From Bdellovibrio sp. (lineage in GTDB: Bacteria > Myxococcota > SpSt-1050): a DNA stretch of 62,551 bases. The notes under the pieces were generated by a model, which was given only the letters and a program-made list of their open reading frames with translations, was not told the DNA's origin and ran no database searches. The stretch covers positions 1 through 62,551 of the forward strand of contig DYEF01000024.1 of NCBI GenBank assembly GCA_020725805.1, given 5' to 3'. Each line of letters opens with the position of its first letter. Position 1 is the stretch's first letter. The position numbers and the translations under genes were made by a program. Shown piece after piece: positions 11,059 to 20,171 of this stretch.

Positions 11059-11604
11059 TTATTTCTCCGCATCTTTCTTGACAGTATTATCACTATTCTG
11101 CTGTGTGTTGTACCTTGCCTCGAATATTGTTATATTCGACTCTTTTGATACGTTTTCGTCATCTCTCTGAACAGAGAGAAGTTTCTGGTGTCCTTCGAGC
11201 AGCATCTGGAGTCTGCTTATGAATTCGACTTTCTGTCTTTTTAATTCGGAAATATCCTTCATAAGTTCAGTGACCCTTCTGTTGGCATTGTCGATTATCC
11301 TTTCCGCCTGAAATTCGGCTTTTGAAAGGATGATATCCGCCTCCTTCTTGGCTGCCTCCTTCATCTCGTTTGCAACCTTCTGCGCCGCTATTACTGCCTC
11401 CCTGAGAGAAGACTCCCTCGTCTTATATTCCTCAATCTGATTGGTGAGCTGTTTTATTGTTTCCCTGAGTTCATTGTTTTCCATTAAGAGATTTTCGAAA
11501 TCCCTTGCTACCATAGTAAGAAATGCCTCGACATCCTTTCTGTCATATCCCCTGAAGGCCGTCTTGAATCTGGATTCCCTGATGTCAATAGGGCTAATCT
11601 TCAT
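11059..11604 (-). CDS. DivIVA domain protein
   Basis: This 181-residue protein begins with the conserved DivIVA N-terminal region (PIDIRESRFKTAFRGYDRKDVEAFL), which forms the membrane-binding tip. It continues as a long coiled coil (about 25-150) rich in Glu, Lys and heptad Leu/Ile. DivIVA proteins recognise negative membrane curvature at poles or septa and scaffold division or growth factors. A gene order of yggS then divIVA is conserved in many bacteria. It has an AGGAGG site overlapping the end of yggS. Its partner in this organism is unknown. Confidence 0.9.
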   Translation of the reverse strand: MKISPIDIRESRFKTAFRGYDRKDVEAFLTMVARDFENLLMENNELRETIKQLTNQIEEYKTRESSLREAVIAAQKVANEMKEAAKKEADIILSKAEFQAERIIDNANRRVTELMKDISELKRQKVEFISRLQMLLEGHQKLLSVQRDDENVSKESNITIFEARYNTQQNSDNTVKKDAEK

Positions 11605-11605
11605 T

Positions 11606-12310
11606 TCATCCTCCTCTCTTACGTTCTCCGAATATGGCAGTTCCTATACGAACCATCGTAGCACCTTCTTCAATGGCTGTTTCGTAATCAGAACTCATAC
11701 CCATCGAGAGTTCAGTGAGAACTTCCTTTCCTATATTATTATTAATACAATCTTTGATAAAACGCAAGTTTTTGAAAAATTTTCTTGTTTCTTCTGCATC
11801 AAGAAAAGGCGGGATACACATAAGTCCCTTAATTTTAAGATGTTTGTAATCAAGGGATTTTTTTACAAGTTCTTCTACCCTGTCTTTACTCATACCGGAT
11901 TTACTGCTCTCGTTTCCGATATTGACCTCGACCAGCAATTCAGTAATTCTCTTTTCTTTTTCACTTCGTTTTTCTATCTCATCCAGATGCTCGGTTTTGT
12001 AAACCGTATGGATGAGATATGCCCTGCCTGCGAGATATTTTATTTTATTTGTCTGCAGATGCCCTATATAGTGCCATCTGATATCTTCCGGCAATACTTC
12101 TGCCTTTTTCAGCATCTCCTGAACATAATTCTCCCCGAAATCCCTGATTCCGCAATCATAGGCCAGTCTGATAAGTTCGGGAGGAACCGTCTTGCTTACA
12201 GCAATCAGTCTTACGGTTCCGGGATCTCTTCCGGCCCTCTTGCACGCTTTGATGATATTTTCATTTATTTTATCTATATTATTTCTGATCGTATGCTGTT
12301 CGTTGCTCAT
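11606..12310 (-). CDS. yggS: YggS family PLP homeostasis protein
   Basis: The 234-residue protein is of the YggS/PROSC (COG0325) family. These PLP-binding single-domain TIM barrels buffer pyridoxal phosphate and have no known enzymatic turnover. Visible signatures are RLIAVSKTVPPELIR (the PLP-binding Lys), FGENYVQE, WHYIGHLQTNK, VNIGNESSKSG and LSMGMSSDYETAIEEGATMVRIGTAIFG. The ATG at 12310, with GAGGG upstream, is preferred over a start 51 bp further out. It heads the yggS-divIVA-DUF167-PilZ-receiver operon. Confidence 0.95.
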   Translation of the reverse strand: MSNEQHTIRNNIDKINENIIKACKRAGRDPGTVRLIAVSKTVPPELIRLAYDCGIRDFGENYVQEMLKKAEVLPEDIRWHYIGHLQTNKIKYLAGRAYLIHTVYKTEHLDEIEKRSEKEKRITELLVEVNIGNESSKSGMSKDRVEELVKKSLDYKHLKIKGLMCIPPFLDAEETRKFFKNLRFIKDCINNNIGKEVLTELSMGMSSDYETAIEEGATMVRIGTAIFGERKRGG

Positions 12311-12333
12311 AACGCCCTCATAACAACTAACCC

Positions 12334-12361
12334 AATATAACATAAATTTATTTTTAGGCAA
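12334..12361 (-). promoter_or_regulatory. Promoter of the yggS operon
   Basis: On the minus strand TTGCCT (12356-12361) and TATATT (12334-12339) are separated by 16 bp, and the start would fall about 20 nt before the yggS ATG. It is a reasonable sigma-70 match. Confidence 0.5.
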
Positions 12362-12376
12362 AATTACGGCAAATTG

Positions 12377-12754
12377 CTATAAGGTGATAATACAACGTGC
12401 AAATTCACTGCAGGAATTCTTCTTTGAGCACGATTTGATATTGTCGAACCTCAGTTTATCTTCCGCCTTAAGTGAACCCCTGTATCTTTCACACTGCTTC
12501 ATGCCCTCTTTCTGGGAAATCTTCTTCTTTATTCTGCTCTCAATAAGGATATAATCAAAGTCAGACTGGCCGTTCTTTTCATTCTCGCTTACAAATTTCC
12601 TGAATATTTCAAGTATGTCGTTCTCACACTTCTCGGACATCATCTGCAGTCTTTCGCAGACAGCAGAATCATTTTCGTCTTTTTTGAAGCATCCGTTAAA
12701 AAAGATATGAAAAAGCAATAACAGAATAGTTGTATTAATTACAAAGATTTTCAT
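12377..12754 (-). CDS. Small Cys-rich predicted lipoprotein, unknown function
   Basis: The 125-residue protein has a hydrophobic leader followed by FNGC, which fits a lipoprotein lipobox with Cys22. The mature part is charged and contains five further Cys residues (CERLQMMSEKC, QCERYRG, SCSKKNSC, ARC), suggesting disulfides in the periplasm. I do not recognise a family. Its start overlaps the end of the phosphatase-like gene by 4 bp (ATGA), so the two are translationally coupled and the lipoprotein may assist or anchor that enzyme. Confidence 0.65.
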   Translation of the reverse strand: MKIFVINTTILLLLFHIFFNGCFKKDENDSAVCERLQMMSEKCENDILEIFRKFVSENEKNGQSDFDYILIESRIKKKISQKEGMKQCERYRGSLKAEDKLRFDNIKSCSKKNSCSEFARCIITL

Positions 12755-14391
12755 TTCAGTAAACTGCAGCCGCAGCCCGCTGAATCATCCTGAATTGAGG
12801 CAGAGCTATCCTTGCTAATGTTTATGTCATATCCGTTTGTAATATCTGTCCCGTTGATAATATCCCTGCCGCTTTCTTCGTCTGCTATAAGGATATCATT
12901 GTTTATAATATCGTCGGATATTCTGTCGTCGGCTGAGCTGTCTTCTTCCGTTATGTCAGGTATATCCTCATAGAATCCGGTATCAGTCTGCACAGAGGTA
13001 TCCTGTATATCCATTAAAAAAACATCCGCAGAGGCATCTTTTTCGTCTGTATCCCGGGATATAATATCTGCCGGGATATCAGCTGTAATATCCTCGTATC
13101 CGGCATCAGGTGACAGAATACAGTTCCCCTTCGTTTTGGTAATAGTAAATGAATCCATAATCTTGTTCTGCTGGGGATATGCCGAATATGCCTCATAGGT
13201 GAGAGTTTCATTTCTGATTTTGACAATTATATAGTGATGGTCACCCGAACACTTTGCCCTACCTTTCATTGTCCCGCAGAGAAGTCCCGGGATTGTAAAT
13301 GCACCGGCTCCTCCGGAAACCACGTAAACCGTCCCTTTGTCAAAGCTGTTTGCACCGACCGAACAGGGCTGGTCCGAGCCCGGATTTCCGCTTGTTGCGC
13401 AGGCAGAAGGTTCAAAACGTTCGTACCAGTGATTGTGGCTTGTAAAGACTATATCAACGTGGTGCTTGTCAAATACAGGAACGAATGCCGCATTCTGTTT
13501 TACCTCGTTCGGGACGTGACTGATATCGAAGACAACGTTTTTCGTATATGTCGGATGATGATAATATACAAATTTCCATTTTCTGGGATTGTTTGTAAGT
13601 ACTTCATCGAGCCACTTTGCCTGTTTTTCGAAAGGTATGGAACCATCCTTGAATGTCTGTGTGGAGAGTGAGACAAATATGGCGTTTCCGTAGGTAAAAT
13701 AGTAGTAATCTTCCGTATCACTTCCGAAATTTCCCGCAGAACGGGGAAGTGCAAAAATCTGATTATAATTCGCCGAATCCCCCTGCCCGGGGCCGTCATC
13801 GTGATTGCCTATAGCAGGCATAAACGGTATTTTTGATGCAACTTTCTCTGTCCACCCGAGGAACTTGACCCACTGGTCGATCTGGTCTCCGTCTATAATA
13901 AGGTCTCCGCCGTTTATTGTAAAATCTGGATTATGTGCTGCACACTGGTCGAGTATCTGTGGCCAGTTCTCTCCTCCGCCGAAAGTCGGGTCGGGGCGGT
14001 TGTCTCCCAAATACCCGAAACTGAATTCACCGCACTCATTATTTTCAACAGGGCCTGTCTTAAAACTATTTTCCTTCGAAAACCCGTCCGAATCCGAGCC
14101 CGCAATATAATAGTAGGTTGTATCCGGTTCAAGTCCTGTCAGTATTACCTCGTGAACATAATTTAATGCCCCGTTTGCCTTAAAGGAAGTCCCGTTTGCA
14201 GACATAGTATAATTACCGCTCTTTTTTCCGTATTTTACTAAAGAACCGGTATCAGTATCGGTATTCCAGAGAATTGCAACAGATGTAGCGGTATCCCCTG
14301 TATAGGATAAACGCAGATATTTTGGTGCAGAATACAGAGAAGAGATGTTGAAAAAAAGAAGAAAGGCGAAGAGAAAACAGGATATTTTCAT
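12751..14391 (-). CDS. Secreted purple-acid-phosphatase-like metallophosphoesterase with Cys-x-Cys tail
   Basis: The 546-residue precursor has a signal peptide (about 1-22), an Fn3-like N-terminal domain (about 24-115) and a calcineurin-type phosphoesterase domain. Metal-ligand motifs appear in order: GYLGDNRPD, NGGDLIIDGD, AIGNHDDG, YYHHPTY and TSHNHWYER. This is the arrangement of purple acid phosphatase relatives that hydrolyse phosphate esters outside the cytoplasm. A long Asp/Thr/Ser/Ile-rich linker (about 420-535) follows, and the protein ends in SAGCGCSLLK. The same kind of tail closes the kelch protein at 15.2 kb. A GAGGAG site precedes the ATG. The substrate is unknown. Confidence 0.85.
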   Translation of the reverse strand: MKISCFLFAFLLFFNISSLYSAPKYLRLSYTGDTATSVAILWNTDTDTGSLVKYGKKSGNYTMSANGTSFKANGALNYVHEVILTGLEPDTTYYYIAGSDSDGFSKENSFKTGPVENNECGEFSFGYLGDNRPDPTFGGGENWPQILDQCAAHNPDFTINGGDLIIDGDQIDQWVKFLGWTEKVASKIPFMPAIGNHDDGPGQGDSANYNQIFALPRSAGNFGSDTEDYYYFTYGNAIFVSLSTQTFKDGSIPFEKQAKWLDEVLTNNPRKWKFVYYHHPTYTKNVVFDISHVPNEVKQNAAFVPVFDKHHVDIVFTSHNHWYERFEPSACATSGNPGSDQPCSVGANSFDKGTVYVVSGGAGAFTIPGLLCGTMKGRAKCSGDHHYIIVKIRNETLTYEAYSAYPQQNKIMDSFTITKTKGNCILSPDAGYEDITADIPADIISRDTDEKDASADVFLMDIQDTSVQTDTGFYEDIPDITEEDSSADDRISDDIINNDILIADEESGRDIINGTDITNGYDINISKDSSASIQDDSAGCGCSLLK

Positions 14392-14414
14392 TTAAACTCC
14401 TCTTATAAATCGTT

Positions 14415-14443
14415 ATTTTATGGTTAATACTCAGTTAAGTCAA
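14415..14443 (-). promoter_or_regulatory. Promoter of the phosphoesterase operon
   Basis: On the minus strand TTGACT (14438-14443), a 17-bp spacer and TAAAAT (14415-14420) make a strong sigma-70 promoter about 20 bp before the ATG. It drives the phosphoesterase and the coupled small lipoprotein. Confidence 0.7.
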
Positions 14444-14468
14444 GCAGAAAGCCATATTTTTGCTTGAC
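14439..14468. repeat. Inverted repeat in a divergent intergenic region
   Basis: GTCAAGCA (14439-14446) and TGCTTGAC (14461-14468) are perfect inverted arms around a 14-nt centre. The left arm covers the -35 of the minus-strand promoter and the right arm contains TTGACA on the plus strand. It may simply be two mirrored -35 boxes, or a shared operator. Confidence 0.35.
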
Positions 14469-14527
14469 AATACAATAATCAAGTGAGAAGAGCCTTTATT
14501 ACAGACACAAATTAAGGAGGTGTTCTG

Positions 14528-15097
14528 ATGTTTATGTATAAGGATATTGCCCGTGAGTGGGACAGACTCAATGCACTTTCTCAGGAAGAGGCAAGGGCAC
14601 TTGACGCGACAATAGAAGACGGTGCAAATTCAGCAATAGACCAGTTTAATTATCAGCTGGAAGAGAAACTCTTTAAGGAAGTTCCTGAACTCAATAAACT
14701 CCCAAAGGAAGATAGCGATAAGATTACGAAGGCTATCGGTAACGCCCTTTTCTCGGGCTATCTTATATATGTCTCCTACCAGAACCTTATGAAAATCAAG
14801 AGAAAGCCCAAAGTCGGTATAGTATACAACCCTACCCTGATGAACGAATACAATGATACAATAGTTCCCCAGTCCCCTAATCCCAAGAGCGATGCATTCA
14901 ACAGACTTCTCGACGAAGAGCCTGCCGCCGAGATGCTTATCGACAAGGTTGCGGGAATCGAACTCAATATTCTCAGAAAGATGATGCCATCTATCGAGAA
15001 TCTGACGTTTACTACAGGAGACCTGATAAGGAATACCCTTGCAAGGGCGGTTTTTATCGGTTTTGGTATAGCATTCTCCGAAAATAATCTGAAATAG
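14528..15097 (+). CDS. Conserved-looking soluble protein of unknown function
   Basis: The 189-residue product is not recognised. It has no signal peptide or membrane segment. It appears mostly alpha-helical, with an acidic N-terminal part (residues 1-60) and a C-terminal part containing moderately hydrophobic helices (about 160-185). The start is supported by a very good AAGGAGGTG site 5 nt before the ATG, with a second ATG two codons later. It is transcribed alone, divergently from the phosphoesterase operon. An imperfect stem CAGAATC/GATTCTG (15117-15133) follows the stop but lacks a T-run. Confidence 0.65.
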   Translation: MFMYKDIAREWDRLNALSQEEARALDATIEDGANSAIDQFNYQLEEKLFKEVPELNKLPKEDSDKITKAIGNALFSGYLIYVSYQNLMKIKRKPKVGIVYNPTLMNEYNDTIVPQSPNPKSDAFNRLLDEEPAAEMLIDKVAGIELNILRKMMPSIENLTFTTGDLIRNTLARAVFIGFGIAFSENNLK

Positions 15098-15170
15098 AGT
15101 CTTCTCCCGTCTGATTCAGAATCCGGGATTCTGCCTTAATATCAAAATCAGGTAAAAAAGCAGTTTCTTG

Positions 15171-15199
15171 TTGTAAAAATCCGATTAAGCAAATATTAT
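15171..15199 (+). promoter_or_regulatory. Promoter of the kelch gene
   Basis: TTGTAA (15171-15176), a 17-bp spacer and TATTAT (15194-15199) precede the kelch gene. An alternative TATAAT lies at 15197-15202. Both are acceptable sigma-70 elements. Confidence 0.5.
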
Positions 15200-15220
15200 A
15201 ATGACAGCGGAGGTTAGGCT

Positions 15221-16795
15221 ATGAGAAGAACACTATGTTATATATCCGTTATTATGCTTACCTGTACTTTACTGTACTCACAGGAGAGTCCCAAGATCAA
15301 ACCTGCACAGTCGATGAATACTCCCCGTTCCCATCACGAAGGGCTGTATATCCCGATTGAAGGTGCGTATCTTATTTGTGGCGGAAAGAACGGGAACACG
15401 ACACTTGACACCTGCGAATTCTTTTCAATTCAGAATCTCTCCTGGTCGAGTGGTCCCAAGATGAAGATTGCAAGGAAGAATCCGCCTCTTGCAAATATAT
15501 TTGGTCTCTCGAAACAGGGCTCCGAAAAGGGCTCGGTTCTGATAGTCGGCGGTGAAGACAGTTCAACAAATCCATCAGTCAAGGTCGATTTTTATGACAT
15601 TCAGACCAAGTCTGTTGACGAATTCAGACCTCTTCCGGTTGCACATTCGGGCGGTATTGTCTTCTTCAATCCAACTGAAGAGCCGCTTGTGCTGGCCGTA
15701 ATGATTGGTCCGGGAACGGCAATAACAAAACTCGTTATAGCAAATCAGGATGTAAACTGGGTTCAGTCTGCAAAAAGTCTGAGTTTTACAAGAGACGGAC
15801 ACAGATTTACCTCTCTTCCGGAATACAGAATACTGGTCGTAGGCGGAGGAAGCAAATCACTTGAAATCTACAATTACAAAGATGATACCGTGACGTTATC
15901 AGCAGACCTGCCATCTGATATAAGAGGACATCAGATTATCAATCTCCCAAGCAGCAATATTCTGATAGCAGGCGGAGAAGACGAAAACGGGAATCTTCTC
16001 TCCGAGACATATATATACAATCCTATTTCAAATGAACTTTCTGTATCGGGAAAAATGAATACACCACGTAAAGATTTCAGACTTACACTTCTGCACAACG
16101 GGAAGGTCCTTGCCTCCGGAGGTATCGATAAGGACGGTAAACCTGTATCACAACTCGAATTATATGACCCGTCTGCCGGGTCGTGGAGTAATACTCTGAA
16201 TCTGAACATTGCAAGGGCAAATCATACAGCCGAACTTATCGGTCCTGAGGGTGTTTTGATATGCGGCGGAAATACTGGAGAAAACACCGCAGCAGTCAAG
16301 ACCTGTGAGATATATTCTCCGGAAAAGATCTGTACACCGGGTAGTTTTGCCTGTGACGGAAAATGGATAGTAAAGTGCAACTCTTTCGGTGACGGGACGA
16401 ATAAGACAAATGAATGCGCAGATGGTTGTGTTGACGGGCAGTGTATCGGAGGATGTAAGGAGGGAGAGAGACGATGCAGGGATATCGGCGTAAAGATTAT
16501 TGTGGAAGTATGCAATGCCACGGGCGGCTGGGTACTTCTCGAACAGTGCGAGGAATCCTGCAAGAACGGATATTGCGATGGTCAGATTCCTCCGAAAGAT
16601 ACAGGTATAACGGATACAGGTAAGGACTCATCGGTTACTGACAATAATGTATCTGATGAACAGCAGCCAGACGATACAAATTGGGCAGATACAATCACAG
16701 AAGCAGATGCCGGAGTAATCAGTGATACAGCCGTAAGGGATACAGAATCACAAAGCAATGAGTCTGACGGTTGCAGTTGCAGCCTTGTCGAATAG
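15221..16795 (+). CDS. Secreted kelch-repeat protein with Cys-rich domain and Cys-x-Cys tail
   Basis: The 524-residue precursor starts with a signal peptide ending near LLYSQES. Residues about 30-370 carry repeats of the kelch pattern (for example YLICGGKNGNTTLDTCEFF, ILIAGGEDENG, VLASGGIDKDG, VLICGGNTGEN), predicted to form a beta-propeller. Residues about 370-455 are Cys-rich, with a repeated C-x-x-G-x-x-x-C pattern typical of surface proteins in Myxococcota-like bacteria. A Thr/Asp-rich linker then leads to the terminus SDGCSCSLVE, nearly the same tail as the phosphoesterase at 12.8-14.4 kb. A GGAGG site precedes the ATG. Likely surface or periplasmic; the ligand is unknown. Confidence 0.85.
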   Translation: MRRTLCYISVIMLTCTLLYSQESPKIKPAQSMNTPRSHHEGLYIPIEGAYLICGGKNGNTTLDTCEFFSIQNLSWSSGPKMKIARKNPPLANIFGLSKQGSEKGSVLIVGGEDSSTNPSVKVDFYDIQTKSVDEFRPLPVAHSGGIVFFNPTEEPLVLAVMIGPGTAITKLVIANQDVNWVQSAKSLSFTRDGHRFTSLPEYRILVVGGGSKSLEIYNYKDDTVTLSADLPSDIRGHQIINLPSSNILIAGGEDENGNLLSETYIYNPISNELSVSGKMNTPRKDFRLTLLHNGKVLASGGIDKDGKPVSQLELYDPSAGSWSNTLNLNIARANHTAELIGPEGVLICGGNTGENTAAVKTCEIYSPEKICTPGSFACDGKWIVKCNSFGDGTNKTNECADGCVDGQCIGGCKEGERRCRDIGVKIIVEVCNATGGWVLLEQCEESCKNGYCDGQIPPKDTGITDTGKDSSVTDNNVSDEQQPDDTNWADTITEADAGVISDTAVRDTESQSNESDGCSCSLVE

Positions 16796-16943
16796 CCTTT
16801 CCTGTCCTAGTCAGTAAATCTTATGATGGCAGAAATTCGCCAAAATATGACAAAATTTTCTTAAAATATATCTACAGTTGTGGTTCAAATAGTTCTTGAA
16901 AAAAGTTTCTGATATACTAAAAAGTATAGCAAAGGAGGCTGAT

Positions 16944-18629
16944 ATGAAAATACAGAAGAAAGTAGTTTATATTCCTGTTCTGCTCTCTCTGCTCTTTTTC
17001 CTGATAAAGTGTGGTGCTGATGAAAGCGCATTATATGAAAATTCAGCTCTTACGGATTACGGCAGCAGTTATTATGACTCTTCTTCGGGATATTATGATT
17101 CGGGGTATTACTACGATACCGGCAATATAATAAAGGATTCGGGATATATCGAACCGGAAAAGCCTAATCCCTACGCAGCAGTTCCGCCTATCACCTCAGA
17201 GAAATATCTCTTTATTCTGAATCCGTCAAACAATTCGATTGCCGTAATTGAACCTGAGACATTGAAGGTCTTCTCCGTCAAAGTTGATTTCTCTCCCAAA
17301 AACCTCGTTGTAATTCCGGGTACTGACTATGCCCTCGTACTGGCAGACAAGGCATCAAAGATTGCTATGCTCTCGATTAACAAGGAGAGCACGGAGATTC
17401 TTTCCTTCCCTCTCGGTCAGCAATACAATGACATCTCCGTTTCACCTGACGGCAAATATATTATTGCATTTTACAACGAAATTCTGAGACAGAACAACGA
17501 AATCTATCCGGGTGAAGGCAGAATCAATCTGATTAAGACGGAGGATATATCAGGACTGAAAAACAATCCCAACGAAAAGATATACAAGGAGATTGATGTA
17601 GGGAGAAGAATTACAAATATTTTTTATTCTCTCGAAAGAAATACTGCCTACATTGTTTCCAAGGAGAGAATTTATCTGTTGAGATTCGATGACCCGTTCA
17701 ACGAAAAAGGAAATCAGGAATTCGTCAATATAGACGGCAGTTTTACTGAAAATATCAGAAACCGTCTGTCGGACTCGGTACAGAATTCAGATTATATCGT
17801 CCTGAGATATACCGGAGGGAAGTCTCTTCTGATTGTATCTACCCGTGACCTGAAAACCTACACAATCGATTTTGAAGAAATAATTACCGATATGAAATAT
17901 ACAAAAAATATGGACAGGATAATTCTCTCATTCAGGGATACCGGGAAGGTCAAGATAGTGCCGGTTCCTGACGGGATTTCGGATAATTCTCAGATTAAAG
18001 AGATTAACCTCGGAGAGTTTCTTGCGGGCTCGGTTGAAATATGTGAAAGTCAGACCTACAAGAAAGCCCTGATATATACAAATGCCTATTACAGGGAAGA
18101 AATGATGATTCTGGACCTCAATGATTATTCTTTTGAAAAAATAGACCACAGTTACGAACTTGATAAGGCTATTGATTATATCGTCTGCTCTCCTGATGGC
18201 TACAATACTGTAATAATTCACAAGAAAGGCATAGACCCGAACGAAGACGACCCTACGGAAATCGCCATTAATAATCAGGAAGGCTTCTCTGTCTTCGGGA
18301 TGCTCAAGAAGCAGATAAATACCCAGTTATTGCTGACTTCACAACCAAAGACTGTGACATTTCTTGATGATTCAAGTTATGCAATGATAACCGGAACCAA
18401 TCCTTCAATCAGTGAATACAGGTCTTATATTATTGACCTTTCGAAGTCGATTATTAATGATGAAAATATTCAGTTTTACTCTGACATCGTCTATGCCGGC
18501 TCGATACCGGGGAAAAATATTTTCTATGTACTGCAAAAACACCCTGTTGGCAGAATCTCATTTATATTTATGCCGGGCCAGACAATGAAGACCATTACCG
18601 GCTTCGAACTAAACAGTCTGATTGAATAA
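16944..18629 (+). CDS. Predicted beta-propeller envelope protein (paralogue 1)
   Basis: The ATG at 16944 is chosen because AAAGGAGG precedes it; the product has 561 residues. A hydrophobic leader ends in FLIKCGAD, resembling a lipoprotein signal, although Lys before the Cys is unusual. Next comes a Tyr/Ser/Asp-rich stretch (about residues 30-60, YGSSYYDSSSGYYDSGYYYD), then repeated WD40/YVTN-like segments (for example NNSIAVIEPETLKVFSV, NDISVSPDGKYIIAFY, TNIFYSLERNTAYIVSK) predicted to form a beta-propeller. The same leader-plus-propeller plan is seen in the next gene, 10 bp downstream. It is outside the cytoplasm and of unknown function. Confidence 0.75.
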   Translation: MKIQKKVVYIPVLLSLLFFLIKCGADESALYENSALTDYGSSYYDSSSGYYDSGYYYDTGNIIKDSGYIEPEKPNPYAAVPPITSEKYLFILNPSNNSIAVIEPETLKVFSVKVDFSPKNLVVIPGTDYALVLADKASKIAMLSINKESTEILSFPLGQQYNDISVSPDGKYIIAFYNEILRQNNEIYPGEGRINLIKTEDISGLKNNPNEKIYKEIDVGRRITNIFYSLERNTAYIVSKERIYLLRFDDPFNEKGNQEFVNIDGSFTENIRNRLSDSVQNSDYIVLRYTGGKSLLIVSTRDLKTYTIDFEEIITDMKYTKNMDRIILSFRDTGKVKIVPVPDGISDNSQIKEINLGEFLAGSVEICESQTYKKALIYTNAYYREEMMILDLNDYSFEKIDHSYELDKAIDYIVCSPDGYNTVIIHKKGIDPNEDDPTEIAINNQEGFSVFGMLKKQINTQLLLTSQPKTVTFLDDSSYAMITGTNPSISEYRSYIIDLSKSIINDENIQFYSDIVYAGSIPGKNIFYVLQKHPVGRISFIFMPGQTMKTITGFELNSLIE

Positions 18630-18639
18630 AGGAGGGTTT

Positions 18640-20157
18640 ATGAAAAGAATAATCTTTACGTTAATGTTACTCACAGCAACCTTTTTGATTTCCTGCGGAG
18701 GAATGGATCCGGTCCTTAAGAATACCGGTTTTTCATTAAAAGGTCCGTATATCAGCGAAAACAATATATTTTTCTTCAATACAGCGACAAATTCGGTATT
18801 CAGAGTAAACCCTGAAAACGGGAAGGTGAGCAGATTCGCAATTGATGGCAGAATCTATACAATTCTGGAATCCCTTCTGCCTTCGGTTTATGTCGTTACA
18901 ATTGATGAGGAAAACGGTCAGATGAATCTGGTTCAGTATGATGAAAACGGAAAGGAAAAGAGTTTTGTTAAACTCGGTTCGCCGTTTACTTCATTCGAAC
19001 TATCCGATGATAAAAATTATCTGATAATGAGACATACAGCCGAGAGCGGTAAAGTCGGCGGCAAAAGACCCGCAGTCTTTTTCAAAAATGAAATAGGGAT
19101 TCTGGATCTCAGGACAAATACTCTAAAAAAGACTACTCTGAACTTCTCGATAATGGACAGAAAACTTGTCTTTTCCGACCCCTCTGCACATCTGGCCGCA
19201 ATTCTATGTCAGGAAGGCGTAATTGTTATGGATTACAGATATCCCGAAAAGGCAAAATATGTCTATCTGGACATCAATAAGAAATCACCTGAAATAGACT
19301 ATGCACTTTTCAGCAGGACAGGGAAATATCTCTTTCTGAAAGCGAAGGAGAAAGATGACATTTATTCACTCTCAATCGGCAATGAAAACGAAGACCTTAT
19401 GATAAAGGTCAATGTCCCGTCGAGTCCGTATAAGAGTCTTGTATATATCAGACCTGTTACTCTGAACAATGCGGAAGATACATTCGTGGCACAATATACA
19501 TATCCTGCACACAGGCTGACGATTATGAGTGCTGAATCAAACACAGCATATCAGAATCAGGTTCCGCTCGATTCGGGTTCAAACATCATAGATGTATTTG
19601 AAGAGGGTAAAACACTCTTTGCAGTAGTAGCCAATTACTGGCTCAAATACATAAAAATCGTTTCGGTTTATCCGGTTGCAGAAAGTCTTAAAGAGGAGAT
19701 AAAGATTTTCGCTGATGACTTCATTACCATAGGATATTCATCTCTAAGAGATATTATTCTTCTTCAGTATGAAAAAAGCGGGGTATCAATCAAGCATCTC
19801 CGGCCTCAGATAACCGATAAATCCATCAAAATAAAAACCAATGAGTTTTCATTTAGTCCGTATAACAAATTATTCAAGTACTCGGAAAGATTCAACACCT
19901 TCTTCTTTATCTCGTCTTTTGGCACTGATTCATCAGGTCGTAGCAATTATCAGTTCAATTATATCAATTTTAACAATCAGAATGCAGACTCAACCGATAT
20001 TGATTTTCTGCCTGCCGGCATCTTCAATGCGGGAGAATTATCATTTCTTATCACTCAGAATTCGGAGAACGACACATTTTCGCTCATAAATTTTGGTAAT
20101 GAGGAGAAGGTTATTACATATACCGGATTGAAATACAACGAACTCGCCGGATTCTAA
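18640..20157 (+). CDS. Predicted beta-propeller lipoprotein (paralogue 2)
   Basis: The ATG at 18640 follows an AAAGGAGGG site, giving 505 residues. The leader ends with LISC, a normal lipobox, so the protein should be lipidated at about Cys20. The mature part consists of repeated beta-rich blades (for example NNIFFFNTATNSVFRVNPENGKVSRF, DKNYLIMRHTAESG, RTGKYLFLKAKEKDDIY) without catalytic motifs. It looks like a divergent paralogue of the preceding gene and is in the same operon, 14 bp before a barrel-like gene. The trio may form one envelope complex. No known family was recognised. Confidence 0.75.
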   Translation: MKRIIFTLMLLTATFLISCGGMDPVLKNTGFSLKGPYISENNIFFFNTATNSVFRVNPENGKVSRFAIDGRIYTILESLLPSVYVVTIDEENGQMNLVQYDENGKEKSFVKLGSPFTSFELSDDKNYLIMRHTAESGKVGGKRPAVFFKNEIGILDLRTNTLKKTTLNFSIMDRKLVFSDPSAHLAAILCQEGVIVMDYRYPEKAKYVYLDINKKSPEIDYALFSRTGKYLFLKAKEKDDIYSLSIGNENEDLMIKVNVPSSPYKSLVYIRPVTLNNAEDTFVAQYTYPAHRLTIMSAESNTAYQNQVPLDSGSNIIDVFEEGKTLFAVVANYWLKYIKIVSVYPVAESLKEEIKIFADDFITIGYSSLRDIILLQYEKSGVSIKHLRPQITDKSIKIKTNEFSFSPYNKLFKYSERFNTFFFISSFGTDSSGRSNYQFNYINFNNQNADSTDIDFLPAGIFNAGELSFLITQNSENDTFSLINFGNEEKVITYTGLKYNELAGF

Positions 20158-20171
20158 TTAAGGAGGATTAT

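Noticed and set aside
14464-14476. TTGACA followed by TACAAT as a promoter for the 189-residue gene
   Set aside because: The two boxes are only 1 bp apart, so they cannot form a sigma-70 promoter.
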